A program made the translations under genes and the position numbers. Positions 43,454 to 53,111 of a DNA stretch of 64,000 nucleotides are shown here, piece by piece. Where the stretch lies: assembly GCF_015207375.1 (NCBI RefSeq), contig NZ_JADEWY010000019.1, positions 1 through 64,000 of the forward strand, in the 5' to 3' direction. Numbering within the stretch: position 1 is the stretch's first letter; each line of letters starts with the position of its first letter. The notes below the pieces were generated by a model. It saw only the letters and a program-made list of their open reading frames with translations, was not told the origin of the DNA and ran no database searches. The DNA comes from Coleofasciculus sp. LEGE 07092 (GTDB lineage: Bacteria > Cyanobacteriota > Cyanobacteriia > Cyanobacteriales > Coleofasciculaceae).

Positions 43454-45946
43454 CTAAATTAACTGTGCTGCTGCAATAACTGCTTGCCCTAAAGATATCC
43501 CTCCATCATTGGGCGGTACTAACCGATGAGTCAGTACCTCAATTCCCATTGCTTCTAAGCGATTAGTAACTTGTGCGAGTAAAATACGGTTTTGAAATAC
43601 ACCTCCTGTAAGAACAACGCGATCGCTAACCGTTTGGGGACGGAGTTGATCAACTATGATAGCGATCGCACTCGCCAAACCGCTATGGAATTTAGCTCCT
43701 ATCTCTGCCTTTGAGACAGTTTGCTGCAAGTCATTCAGCAAGGCTTGCCACATCGGACGCGGTTCTAAAAAGGGAAGGAATTCCCCTCTACTCTCTAGAG
43801 TGCCAATTCCGAAGGGGTAAGGCACTACTTCTTCAACTTGATTTAACCTATCGGCATCAATAAGGGCTTCCATTTCAATTGCTGCTTGCCCCTCATAGCT
43901 GCATTCTTGCCGACAAATACCCAACGCCGCCGCCACCCCATCAAATAATCGCCCCGCCGAAGACGCTAGGGGAGAATTAATGCCTTTTTCAATTACCTGG
44001 TTGAGAAGCTGACGGGGTTTTTGTTCCAGAAACCTTACCAATTCTAAATCTCCGTACTGCTGTTGCAACTCTTCCCAGTCAAAGGCTGCCATCAATTGGG
44101 CGTAGGTATTCCGCCACGGTTGGTAAATTGCTTTTTCTCCACCGATCATTGTCACAGGTTTAAACGTTGCCAACCGTTTGAATCCCCGATAATCGGCTAA
44201 GAGAAATTCTCCCCCCCAAAGCGTTCCATTCTCCCCATACCCCAACCCATCCAGGGCAATACCCAAAACTGGGGGCGCATCGAGGGGAATACCATTTTCT
44301 GCCAGACAAGCAGCAATATGGGCATGATGATGCTGAATTTCCTGTAGAAATGTTGCATCCAACGTCTTGCCCAATTTAGTCGAGAGGTATTCAGGATGTT
44401 TATCAATGGCAATAGCAACAGGTTTATGCTTAAATAACCCCAAGTAAAGATTCAGCGTATCCCGATACGCACCAAAAGCAGCCGCATTTTCCAAATCCCC
44501 CAGATGTTGGGATAAAATCGCCTGCCCATCCCGCAGTAAGCAGAAAGTATTCTTCAATTCGCTACCCATCGCCAGAATATGAGGTACACTGTCAAACCCG
44601 GCGGGTAAACGAATTGGCGCAGGGGCATACCCACGGGCACGACGGAGAATCTGAATTTTGAATTTTGAATTTTGAATTTTGAATTTTGAATTGATAACTC
44701 GGACTACCGAATCATCAACTCGATTTACAATATCCCGGTTGTGCAATAGCAAATAATCGGCAATCTTCCCCAACTTGATACGAGCGTCCTGATTATCAAT
44801 ACATTGCGGTTCGTCAGACAGATTACCGCTAGTAAGGACAATGGGGCGATCCATCTGCTGTAGGATGAGATGGTGCAGGGGTGTATTGGGCAGCATGAAA
44901 CCGAGGGTTGTTTGTCCGGGTGCGACTGAGGTGGCAACAGATTTGGTAACGGATATAACGGATGAGTTAGATGATGTGGAATTGAAGTTATTCTTCCTTG
45001 TCCCCTTGTCTCCTTGTCCCCTTGTCTCCTTGTCCCCTTGTCCCCTTGTCCCTTTGTCCCCTTGTCCCCTTTTCTCCAACAACACAATCGGCGCTACTGG
45101 ACTTTGCAGCAATTCTCGTTCCTTCGGGTTCAGAGTGCAGTACTGTTCAATCACAGCTATATCTCGCGCCATTAATGCCAAAGGTTTGTGATATCGCTGC
45201 TTGCGCGATCGCAATTTTTGCACTGTCCTCTCGTTAGTAGCATCACAGGCTAAGTGAATACCCCCCAACCCTTTAATCGCTACAATCTCACCCTGTTGCA
45301 ATAGGATACAAACAGTATCCAACGGATCTGATGTATCAACAACTTGACCATTTGCTTGTTCTAACCATACCTGAGGACCACAAACCGGACAGGCAATCGG
45401 TTGGGCGTGAAAGCGGCGATTTTCGACATCGTGGTATTCCCTAGCGCAATCGGAACACATGACAAAGGCTGCCATGCTGGTATTAATTCGGTCATAGGGA
45501 ATAGACTGGATAATACTCAGGCGAGGACCACAATGGGTGCAGTTAGTAAAGGGATAGCGATACCACCGGGAACGGGAGTCAAAGGTTTCTGCTTGGCATT
45601 GGGGGCAGGTTGCTGCATCGGGGGCAATTTCGGTACTCACACTACCGCTTAGACTTTGAGCAATAACAAAATCATCAAAGGTACAGTCTCCTGGGTAGGG
45701 ACTTCTAGAAATGGTTTCAATTGATGCAAGAGGTGGACATTCCTTTTGCAGGCGTCGGACTAATTCTTCTATCGCTTCAGAATTACCACAAACTCGAATT
45801 AAAACCCCTTGACCATCATTACAGACATCTCCTGTGAGTTGGCAAGCTTTTGCCAAACGGTATACGGTAGGGCGGAACCCAACCCCTTGAACCGTACCGC
45901 GAACTCTAATTTCTTCTTGGCTAATTGTTGGTGAATGATTGTTCAT
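43454..45946 (-). CDS. hypF: Carbamoyltransferase HypF with in-frame repeat insertions
   Basis: An 830-residue enzyme that makes the carbamoyl group for HypE. Order: acylphosphatase domain (about residues 10-100, RGTVQGVGFRPTVYRLA), two zinc fingers (CPQCQAET, CTHCGPR, CSDCAREY, CPVCGP), YrdC-like domain (about 205-400, KGLGGIHLACDA) and Kae1-like domain (about 440-830, HHHAHIAACLAENG, VVLTGGVFQNRIL). Motifs appear intact. Two foreign segments interrupt it without breaking the frame: an octamer array plus 34-bp repeat (about residues 290-338) in the linker after VLLEKR and before VAPGQ, and a heptamer array (about 419-433). Length exceeds the usual 750-780 accordingly. Confidence 0.93.
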   Translation of the reverse strand: MNNHSPTISQEEIRVRGTVQGVGFRPTVYRLAKACQLTGDVCNDGQGVLIRVCGNSEAIEELVRRLQKECPPLASIETISRSPYPGDCTFDDFVIAQSLSGSVSTEIAPDAATCPQCQAETFDSRSRWYRYPFTNCTHCGPRLSIIQSIPYDRINTSMAAFVMCSDCAREYHDVENRRFHAQPIACPVCGPQVWLEQANGQVVDTSDPLDTVCILLQQGEIVAIKGLGGIHLACDATNERTVQKLRSRKQRYHKPLALMARDIAVIEQYCTLNPKERELLQSPVAPIVLLEKRGQGDKGTRGQGDKETRGQGDKGTRKNNFNSTSSNSSVISVTKSVATSVAPGQTTLGFMLPNTPLHHLILQQMDRPIVLTSGNLSDEPQCIDNQDARIKLGKIADYLLLHNRDIVNRVDDSVVRVINSKFKIQNSKFKIQILRRARGYAPAPIRLPAGFDSVPHILAMGSELKNTFCLLRDGQAILSQHLGDLENAAAFGAYRDTLNLYLGLFKHKPVAIAIDKHPEYLSTKLGKTLDATFLQEIQHHHAHIAACLAENGIPLDAPPVLGIALDGLGYGENGTLWGGEFLLADYRGFKRLATFKPVTMIGGEKAIYQPWRNTYAQLMAAFDWEELQQQYGDLELVRFLEQKPRQLLNQVIEKGINSPLASSAGRLFDGVAAALGICRQECSYEGQAAIEMEALIDADRLNQVEEVVPYPFGIGTLESRGEFLPFLEPRPMWQALLNDLQQTVSKAEIGAKFHSGLASAIAIIVDQLRPQTVSDRVVLTGGVFQNRILLAQVTNRLEAMGIEVLTHRLVPPNDGGISLGQAVIAAAQLI
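44649..44689. repeat. Heptamer array GAATTTT in hypF
   Basis: About six copies of GAATTTT. On the coding (minus) strand this reads KFKIQNS cycles with no stop; on the plus strand the array meets TGA. It sits between the YrdC-like and Kae1-like domains. Confidence 0.9.
44931..44964. repeat. 34-bp repeat inside hypF
   Basis: Coding copy of the repeat seen at 43401-43434 (two mismatches). It adjoins the octamer array through about 30 bp; both together form the first hypF insertion. Confidence 0.85.
44998..45079. repeat. Octamer array in hypF
   Basis: About ten copies of the CCCCTTGT/CTCCTTGT octamer seen at 1-91, ending in the same CCCCTTTTC-like tail. On the coding strand it gives GDKGTRGQ and GDKETRGQ cycles. 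Confidence 0.92.
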
Positions 45947-46230
45947 TCTTAAGGATTCTATTACCTGTTTTATTAACTCGATAGAGTCAGCCTAAAAGAA
46001 TTATGAAATTTTCTCCATTCCCCACTCCCCATAAAATACTTCTAAGGATAGATGACAGTAGATTAACAATGAATGATCAATCATTTTCAGTTATTCTTGT
46101 CATTTTTTTAATTAAAATAATATAAAGACTATTGATTAACCTGAAAGGCTAACACTTCACTCGACTCACCTTGTAGAATTGGCAGTTTAAAGGCTAATAA
46201 CTAGCTAACCCGCTCAACGTGCTAATCCTA

Positions 46231-49200
46231 ATGTCAACGGCAATCCGCTTTCGATTACGGCACTACGGTGTTGCAGTAGGAGTCGTTATCCTAGCACTGC
46301 TACTGACACTACCCCTACAAGCTCTGCTGACATCACCTATCTATGCCTTGTTTTACGCAGCAGTGGCAGTGAGTAGTTGGTACGGGGGCGCGGGATCTGG
46401 ATTAGTCGCAACGGGGCTATCGACATTAGCGATTAACTATTTTTTTACAGAGCCGCTCTACAGTTTACACATTAGCAACCTGGGTGAAATCATCCGATTA
46501 GGGGCGTTCGTGCTGGTAACATTATTGATTAGCTCCTTAAATTTAGAACTCCGTACCGCTAAGTCCCGAATTGAAGTCAGCCTTCGGAAGCTACGGGATA
46601 GCGAAGAACGCTATCGCTGCCTCGTAGATACTGCCTACGAGGGAATTTGGACAAGCGACGCGGCGGGACGAATTAACTATGTTAACCAGCGCATGGCGCA
46701 AATGCTAGGCCACAGCATTGAGGAAATGCGCGATCGCTTTATTTTTGAGTTTATGGATGCTGAAGCACGTCAAGAGCAAGAGCGGCATTTTAAGCGACGC
46801 CAACCACTGATGAAAGAACAGTTTGATTTTCGCTACCGCTGCAAAGATGGTTCTGATCTGTGGGCGATTGTCTCCACTAGTCCTATTTTAGACGACGGGA
46901 ATCACCTTAGTGGTGTACTTGCCACTGTGACAGATATCAGCGATCGCCGCTTGCTTGAACAAGAAAAAATTTCCCGTGTGGAAGCCGAAGCGAGAACTCA
47001 GGTACTGCGAGACACCAACCACCGCATTACTCGTATCCTCGAAAGCATTACCGATGCCTTCATCAGCTTGGATAGTGAGTGGCGATTCACCTACGTTAAC
47101 GGACAAGCCGAGCAGCTTATCGGCAAACCCCGAACAGCACTGATTGGTCAAATCATCTGGGAATTATTCCCTGCCATCCACGACTCCCAATATTACACCC
47201 AGATTCACAAAGCCGTAGCTGAACAGATGAGTGTCGCCTATGAAGAGTTTTATCCCACCCTAAATCGGTGGTTTGCTATCCGTCTCTATCCCTCAGCAGA
47301 CGGGGTATCAACCTACTTACTCGATATTAGCGATCGCATTCAGGAAGAAGCCCTCCGAGAACAAGCGGAAATCCTTGAAAATCAGCAAAAATGGTTAGAA
47401 GCGGTATTAAACCTCCTGCCATCCCCCCTGCTACTGATTGAACCCGGAACTGCACAAGTTACCTTTGCCAACCGAGCAGCGGCAGAAATGGCTGGGGGCG
47501 AATTTCCCAAGAACGTACCTGGCGAAGACTACCATACCGTTTACTACTGCACCGATGCTACCGGGCAGCGCATCCCTGACGATCAAATGCCAGGAGTGCG
47601 GCTGGCACGAGGCGAACGCCTAGAAGGGTTCGAGATGGATTGGCACACCCCCCAAGGTGTACGTTCCGTTATTGAAGTGGGCGATACTCTACCGCCCATG
47701 TACGGGCATCCGGCAACCTGCGTACTAGTCTTCCAAGACATCACCGAACACAAGCAAGCCGAAAGAGCGCGGACAGAAAGCCAAGAATTATTTCAAAGCT
47801 TCATGAACTACAGCCCCACCCTAGCGTTTATCAAAGATGAAAAGGGGCGCTATATTTATGTGAATGCCTTAGTTGAGCGTCTTTTTAATAAAAGTTTCGC
47901 CGATCTGGTGGGAAAAACCGACTTTGATATTCTGCCCCCACAGACAGCCAGACAAGTTCGGGAAAACGATCAGGTGGTTTTATCTTCAGGTAAGGCAATC
48001 GAGTTGATCGAGACAGTACCGCACGAAGAGGGCGATCGCTATTACCTCTCCTTGAAGTTCCCCCTCCAAGACGCTTCGGGACGAAAACTGGTGGCAGGGA
48101 TGTCCCTTGATATTACCGATCGCCAGCAGTTAGAAGATGAGCTGCGCCAAAGTGAAGCCCGATTTCGGCGCTTAGTGGAGTCGAATATTATCGGTATCTG
48201 CTTCCCCGACTTAGAGGGCAATATCTTAGATGCTAACGATGCGTTCCTCCAGATGGTAGGCTATACGCGGGAAGAATTGCATCGGGGTAAAATTAACTGG
48301 AGAGCCATGTCGCCCCCCGAATACCAAGAATTAGACGATCGCAAGGTTGAGGAACTCAGAGCCTTTGGGACTTGCACCCCCTTTGAGAAAGAGTACGTTC
48401 GCAAAGATGGCAGTCGCATCCCTATTCTGGTTGGTGCTGCTCTTTTAGAAGAGTCTGAGCAGGATACCGTTGCCTTTATTATTGATTTGAGCGATCGCAA
48501 AGAAGCCGAAGCCGCCTTACGAGAAAGCGAAGCCCGATTTCGCCAGATGGCAGATACAGCTCCGATCTTGATTTGGATGTCGAGTCCCGACAAGCTCTGC
48601 AATTACTTTAATAAAGGCTGGCTGAACTTTACCGGACGAACTCTCGAACAGGAACTTGGCAAGGGTTGGAGTGAAGCCGTCCATCCCGACGACCTCCAGC
48701 AGTGCCTCGGTAACTATACCACGGCATTTGACAAGCGTCAAGAGTTTACAATGGAATACCGCCTCCGGCGTTTTGATGGGGAATATCGTTGGATTTTCGA
48801 TATCGGTACGCCTCGATTCGCACCGGATGGTACTTTTCTCGGCTATATCGGCTCCTGCGTAGATATTAACGAGCGCAAGCAAGCGGAGGAAGAAATTGTC
48901 AAACTCAACCAATCTCACAATCGCCGGATCAAAGAGCTAGAAACGTTGCTAGAAGTTATTCCCATTGGAATTGGTATCGCTGAGGATGCTCAATGCCACT
49001 ATATCAGAGCTAATCCGCCTCTGGCTCAACTGTTAAGGATTTCCCCCCAAGTCAATGCATCCCTAAGTGCTCCCGACTGCGAAAAACCACCCTTTAAAGT
49101 CTACCGCAACGGTCGGGAATTGAAGGTTGACGAACTTCCCATGCAGTATGCTGCCGCTCACGGTGTTGAGGTTCCAAATCAAGAAATAGAAATTGTCTAC

Positions 49201-50079
49201 GACAATGGAGACAGCACCCAGCTTTTAGTCTCGGTTGCCCCCCTGTTTGACGAAGAAAGCCAGCCTAGAGGTTGTATCGCTGCCTTTTTAGACATTACCG
49301 AGCGCAAGCTCTCAGAAGCCAAAATCCGGCAACTCAATGAACAACTCGAACGACGAGTCAAAGAGCGTACCGCCCAACTCGAAGTCGCCAATCAAGAATT
49401 AGAATCCTTTTCCTATTCAGTTTCCCACGATCTCCGAGCACCGCTACGCCATATTGACGGTTTTGTCAACCTCCTTCAAAAACGAACAGGGGGAACTCTC
49501 GATGAAACAAGTCAGCGCTATTTTAATACTATTACCCAGACGGTGAAACAAGCTGGGGTGATGATTGATCACTTACTAGCCCTCTCCCGAGTGGGACGTA
49601 CCCAACTGCGCTGGGCGGCAGTTGACATGAATCAACTGGTACAAGAGATACAGCGTGAACTGACGATGGATACGAACGAACGAGTCGTTCACTGGCAAAT
49701 TGCTGAATTGCCCTGGGTTGAGGGAGATGCCTCTTTGTTGCGTTTGGCAGTCCGCAATCTGCTGGAAAATGCCCTCAAATACACACGCACTCGTCCCCAA
49801 GCGGAAATTGTAATGGGTAGCACCAGCACGGAGACTGAAATCCTTTTCTTTGTCCGAGACAATGGCGTCGGATTCGATATGCGCTACGTGCAAAAACTCT
49901 TTGGGGTATTTCAACGCTTGCACACCGAACAAGACTTTGAGGGAAATGGCATCGGACTGGCAAACGTGCAGCGAATTATTCACCGTCACGGGGGGCGAAC
50001 CTGGGCAGAGGGTGCGGTTGATAAGGGAGCAACCTTCTACTTTTCTATGCCAAAGGGTGTTCGAGGGGAGGAGGGATGA
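46231..50079 (+). CDS. DUF4118 / seven-PAS sensor histidine kinase
   Basis: A 1282-residue kinase. Residues about 5-110 are a DUF4118 (KdpD-like) four-helix membrane module; about 120-1010 hold seven PAS domains, most closing with the DITD/DISDR PAC signature; HisKA has phospho-His in SFSYSVSHDLRAPLRHIDG (about residue 1067), then HATPase (N box LLENALKYT, G1 DNGVGFDM, G2 FEGNGIGLANVQ). This Cph1-like catalytic end pairs with small Rcp1-type regulators. ATG at 46231 is preferred over GTG at 46219. The stop overlaps the next gene's ATG by four bases, so the response regulator is translationally coupled. Inputs are unknown; multiple PAS copies could bind different cofactors. Confidence 0.92.
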   Translation: MSTAIRFRLRHYGVAVGVVILALLLTLPLQALLTSPIYALFYAAVAVSSWYGGAGSGLVATGLSTLAINYFFTEPLYSLHISNLGEIIRLGAFVLVTLLISSLNLELRTAKSRIEVSLRKLRDSEERYRCLVDTAYEGIWTSDAAGRINYVNQRMAQMLGHSIEEMRDRFIFEFMDAEARQEQERHFKRRQPLMKEQFDFRYRCKDGSDLWAIVSTSPILDDGNHLSGVLATVTDISDRRLLEQEKISRVEAEARTQVLRDTNHRITRILESITDAFISLDSEWRFTYVNGQAEQLIGKPRTALIGQIIWELFPAIHDSQYYTQIHKAVAEQMSVAYEEFYPTLNRWFAIRLYPSADGVSTYLLDISDRIQEEALREQAEILENQQKWLEAVLNLLPSPLLLIEPGTAQVTFANRAAAEMAGGEFPKNVPGEDYHTVYYCTDATGQRIPDDQMPGVRLARGERLEGFEMDWHTPQGVRSVIEVGDTLPPMYGHPATCVLVFQDITEHKQAERARTESQELFQSFMNYSPTLAFIKDEKGRYIYVNALVERLFNKSFADLVGKTDFDILPPQTARQVRENDQVVLSSGKAIELIETVPHEEGDRYYLSLKFPLQDASGRKLVAGMSLDITDRQQLEDELRQSEARFRRLVESNIIGICFPDLEGNILDANDAFLQMVGYTREELHRGKINWRAMSPPEYQELDDRKVEELRAFGTCTPFEKEYVRKDGSRIPILVGAALLEESEQDTVAFIIDLSDRKEAEAALRESEARFRQMADTAPILIWMSSPDKLCNYFNKGWLNFTGRTLEQELGKGWSEAVHPDDLQQCLGNYTTAFDKRQEFTMEYRLRRFDGEYRWIFDIGTPRFAPDGTFLGYIGSCVDINERKQAEEEIVKLNQSHNRRIKELETLLEVIPIGIGIAEDAQCHYIRANPPLAQLLRISPQVNASLSAPDCEKPPFKVYRNGRELKVDELPMQYAAAHGVEVPNQEIEIVYDNGDSTQLLVSVAPLFDEESQPRGCIAAFLDITERKLSEAKIRQLNEQLERRVKERTAQLEVANQELESFSYSVSHDLRAPLRHIDGFVNLLQKRTGGTLDETSQRYFNTITQTVKQAGVMIDHLLALSRVGRTQLRWAAVDMNQLVQEIQRELTMDTNERVVHWQIAELPWVEGDASLLRLAVRNLLENALKYTRTRPQAEIVMGSTSTETEILFFVRDNGVGFDMRYVQKLFGVFQRLHTEQDFEGNGIGLANVQRIIHRHGGRTWAEGAVDKGATFYFSMPKGVRGEEG

Positions 50080-50534
50080 CGGAACTTAAGCGCATTTTGC
50101 TCGTTGAAGACAGTCCCAACGATATTGAGTTAATTCTGGCTGCCTTAGAAGAAAACCATCTGGCGAATGAAGTTGTGGTGGTGCGGGATGGGGAAGAAGC
50201 GCTGGATTACCTGTATCGGCGCGGAATTTTTAAACTTCGGCGGGAAGGTCATCCGGTTATTGTACTACTGGATTTGAAGTTACCTAAAGTAGATGGCTTA
50301 GAAGTGCTGGCTAAACTCAAATCTGACGGCCAACTCAAACGGGTTCCCGTGGTGATGCTCACCTCTTCTGGGGAGGAGAAAGATTTGCTCAAAAGTTACG
50401 ATTTAGGAGTGAATGGTTATGTAGTGAAGCCCGTGGATTTCCATGAGTTTGTAAATGCTATCAAAGAGTTAGGGTTGTTCTGGGCAGTGGTTAACCAGCC
50501 ACCTCCCGGCTCATTACCTCCTATACGTCAATAG
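50076..50534 (+). CDS. Rcp1-type single-domain response regulator
   Basis: A 152-residue receiver with no output domain. Acidic pair Glu11-Asp12 (ILLVEDSP), phospho-acceptor Asp66 (LLDLKLPKVDG), Thr in VVMLTSS and Lys in GYVVKPVDF are all present. The insert YLYRRGIFKLRREGHP is typical of Rcp1-like regulators that receive phosphate from phytochrome-type kinases. It overlaps the preceding kinase gene by four bases and is very likely its partner. Confidence 0.93.
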   Translation: MTELKRILLVEDSPNDIELILAALEENHLANEVVVVRDGEEALDYLYRRGIFKLRREGHPVIVLLDLKLPKVDGLEVLAKLKSDGQLKRVPVVMLTSSGEEKDLLKSYDLGVNGYVVKPVDFHEFVNAIKELGLFWAVVNQPPPGSLPPIRQ

Positions 50535-50709
50535 CCGTTCTACCAACGTTCTGAGTTTCCAAGTGTTAAGTACTGAGCTAACCTTAGCTGCCTATGTGTT
50601 AATGTGCTGAGTTCTGAGTCTGAAACCCCAAAATTTTTTCGGGTTCTGTCACTCATTACTCACCACTCATTACTCACTACTTAGCACTCAGTACTGAGTT
50701 TTGTAAAAG

Positions 50710-52998
50710 GTGAAAAGTATCGTGAACGCCCTGCGCATCCTTCTACTTGAAGATAGTTTACTTGATGCAGAACTGATTGAAGCGCATCTAGCCGATAGTG
50801 GAATTGACTGCGAATTGGTGCGAGTAGAAAGTCAGACAGCCTTCCATAGTTCCTTAGACTGCAATTCCTTTGACCTGATTCTTGCCGATTACTCACTACC
50901 GTCCTTTGATGGTATCTCCGCCCTAGAAATTGCTCGTGCTACCTGCCCGGATGTGCCCTTTATCTTTGTTTCAGCCACCCTTGGGGAAGAATTGGCAATT
51001 GAAACCTTGAAAGGCGGTGCTACCGATTACGTTCTCAAGCAACGCCTAGAACGCCTAGCCTCCTCAGTTAAACGAGCCCTGGGAGAAGCCAAAGAGCGCA
51101 TCGCTCGCAAACGTGCCCAAGAGGCACTTCGCAAGCTGGCATCGGAGTTAAAAGTGCAGGTGAAGGAGCGAACAGAACAAGGGCGACGGGCAGCCTTTCT
51201 CGCAGAAACCAGTACAGTGCTGGCATCCTCTCTAGACTACGAAACTACCCTCGTCGTTGTGGCACAACTGGCGATTCCTTACATTGCTGACTGGTGCGCG
51301 GTGGATATTCTCGATAAAGACAACCAAATTCTGCGCCGCGTTGCCATTGCCCATGCCGATCCTGCCAAAGTTGAGCTGGCGTGGGAACTCAATCGCCGCT
51401 ATCCTGACGACCTGAAGACATCCATGGGATTGCCAAAGATATTGCGTACCGGTCAATCTGCGATCGCTCCCAAGATTTCGGATGCTCATCTAAACCTGGT
51501 AGCCCAGAATTCAGAACACCTGGAAATTCTCCGCTCTCTAGGCTTAACCTCTTGCATAATCGTCCCTCTCCTGGCACGGGAACGAATCCTCGGTGCCATG
51601 ACGTTTGCCACCGCTGAATCCGGTCGCCATTACGGTGCAGTTGACCGGGCTCTAGTAGAAGATTTAGCCCGTCGTGCTGCCTTAGCCATTGATAACGCCC
51701 AACTCTACAGCGAAGCCCAAAACGCCCGCCAAATCGCCGAGCAGACTGCCCAACGCAATGCCAGTTTGCAAGCACTGACCGCCGCCCTCAGCGAAGCGCT
51801 GACTCCAACCCAAGTGGCAGAAGTGGGAGTTGAGCAGGGCTTGGCGGTTTTAAATGCCAGTGCAGGCTTTATGGCGCTGCTAACCGACAACCATCAGAGT
51901 TTAGAAATTGTGCAAGGTTTGGGTTACTCTCCATCCCTGCTAGAGGACTGGAAACACGTTCCCCTCTCTGCTCCTGTCCCCATCGTCGATGCTATAAAAT
52001 CTAAAAAACCTATCCTGCTCGAATCTTGCCAAGCCCTAGGGCAAGTCTACCCACACCTTGCCCAACAGTACGCTAACACCTCCCATCAAGCCTGGGTGTC
52101 TATCCCTCTGATTGTCGAAGGGGAAGCTATCGGCGGCATGGGTTTGAGCTTCAGTGAGTCTCGCACCTTTAGCCAAGACGACTACGCCTTTATGTGGGCA
52201 GTGTCACAGCAGTGCGCCCAAGCGATCGAACGGGCAAGGGCTTACGCTGCCGAACAAGAAGCACGGGCAGAAGCAGAAGCAGCTAGCCGCGCCAAAGATG
52301 AATTTTTAGCCATGCTCTCTCACGAGTTACGGACACCCTTAAATGTCATTCTGGGATGGACACAGTTGCTTCGCACCCGCCAGTGGGATGAAGCCAAGCG
52401 AAGTCAGGCACTAGAAACTATTGAACGCAATACCAAAGGCTTAGGCGCACTGATCGAAGATATCTTGGATGTCTCGCGGATTATAACAGGCAGGCTGCGC
52501 CTGTGTCAACACCCCTGCGACCTATCCCCCATCATTGAAGCCGCAATTGAGACAATACGTCCTACCGCTGAGGCTAAAACCATTCAAATTCATCGACACT
52601 TTGATGCCTCCACGGGGAAAGTTTGGGGGGATGCCAACCGCTTGCAACAGGTGGTGTGGAATTTGCTCTCGAACGCTATCAAGTTTACCCCAGCAGGTGG
52701 AGAAGTGACGGTGCGATTGGCGCAAAGTGAAGGGGAAGTAGTAGGTTGCCCCTACGCCGAGATTCAAGTGAGGGATAGTGGCAAAGGCATCGCTCCCAAC
52801 TTCCTGCCCCACGTATTTGATCGCTTTCGCCAAGAAAACGGCGGCAGAACCCGTTCTTACAACGGACTGGGGTTAGGGTTAGCAATTGTTCGCTATCTCG
52901 TGGAAATGCATAACGGTACAGTTGAAGTATCGAGCACCGGAGAGGGACAGGGGGCAACATTTACGATACGACTGCCCCTGTGGGTTCCTTCCAGGTAG
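50710..52998 (+). CDS. REC-GAF-GAF histidine kinase
   Basis: A 762-residue kinase with an N-terminal receiver (Asp60 in ILADYSLPSFDG), a short coiled coil, two GAF domains (about residues 165-330 and 350-510), HisKA ([20 protein letters not shown], phospho-His about 539) and HATPase (N box LLSNAIKFTPAGG, G1 DSGKGI, G2 GLGLGLAIV). A GTG at 50710 or at 50722 could start it; the second has an AAGG site nine bases upstream. The receiver could take phosphate from the upstream pair, making a phosphorelay. 50535-50709 is non-coding with short tandem motifs (CACTCATTACTCAC). Confidence 0.9.
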   Translation: MKSIVNALRILLLEDSLLDAELIEAHLADSGIDCELVRVESQTAFHSSLDCNSFDLILADYSLPSFDGISALEIARATCPDVPFIFVSATLGEELAIETLKGGATDYVLKQRLERLASSVKRALGEAKERIARKRAQEALRKLASELKVQVKERTEQGRRAAFLAETSTVLASSLDYETTLVVVAQLAIPYIADWCAVDILDKDNQILRRVAIAHADPAKVELAWELNRRYPDDLKTSMGLPKILRTGQSAIAPKISDAHLNLVAQNSEHLEILRSLGLTSCIIVPLLARERILGAMTFATAESGRHYGAVDRALVEDLARRAALAIDNAQLYSEAQNARQIAEQTAQRNASLQALTAALSEALTPTQVAEVGVEQGLAVLNASAGFMALLTDNHQSLEIVQGLGYSPSLLEDWKHVPLSAPVPIVDAIKSKKPILLESCQALGQVYPHLAQQYANTSHQAWVSIPLIVEGEAIGGMGLSFSESRTFSQDDYAFMWAVSQQCAQAIERARAYAAEQEARAEAEAASRAKDEFLAMLSHELRTPLNVILGWTQLLRTRQWDEAKRSQALETIERNTKGLGALIEDILDVSRIITGRLRLCQHPCDLSPIIEAAIETIRPTAEAKTIQIHRHFDASTGKVWGDANRLQQVVWNLLSNAIKFTPAGGEVTVRLAQSEGEVVGCPYAEIQVRDSGKGIAPNFLPHVFDRFRQENGGRTRSYNGLGLGLAIVRYLVEMHNGTVEVSSTGEGQGATFTIRLPLWVPSR

Positions 52999-53111
52999 GG
53001 GAGCTGGGGAGCGGGGGAGCAAAGTAACACCTCAACAAGAGTTTCCATATCTTGGTGTCCCCGCGTCCCACCTTTGACACCTGAATTGAGCCAGATGCGG
53101 TGAAAAGTAGC

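Noticed and set aside
44841-45237. Plus-strand frames with PLVPLSPC-type repeats across hypF
   Set aside because: Antisense reading of the octamer array; the sense hypF frame has conserved domains on both sides.
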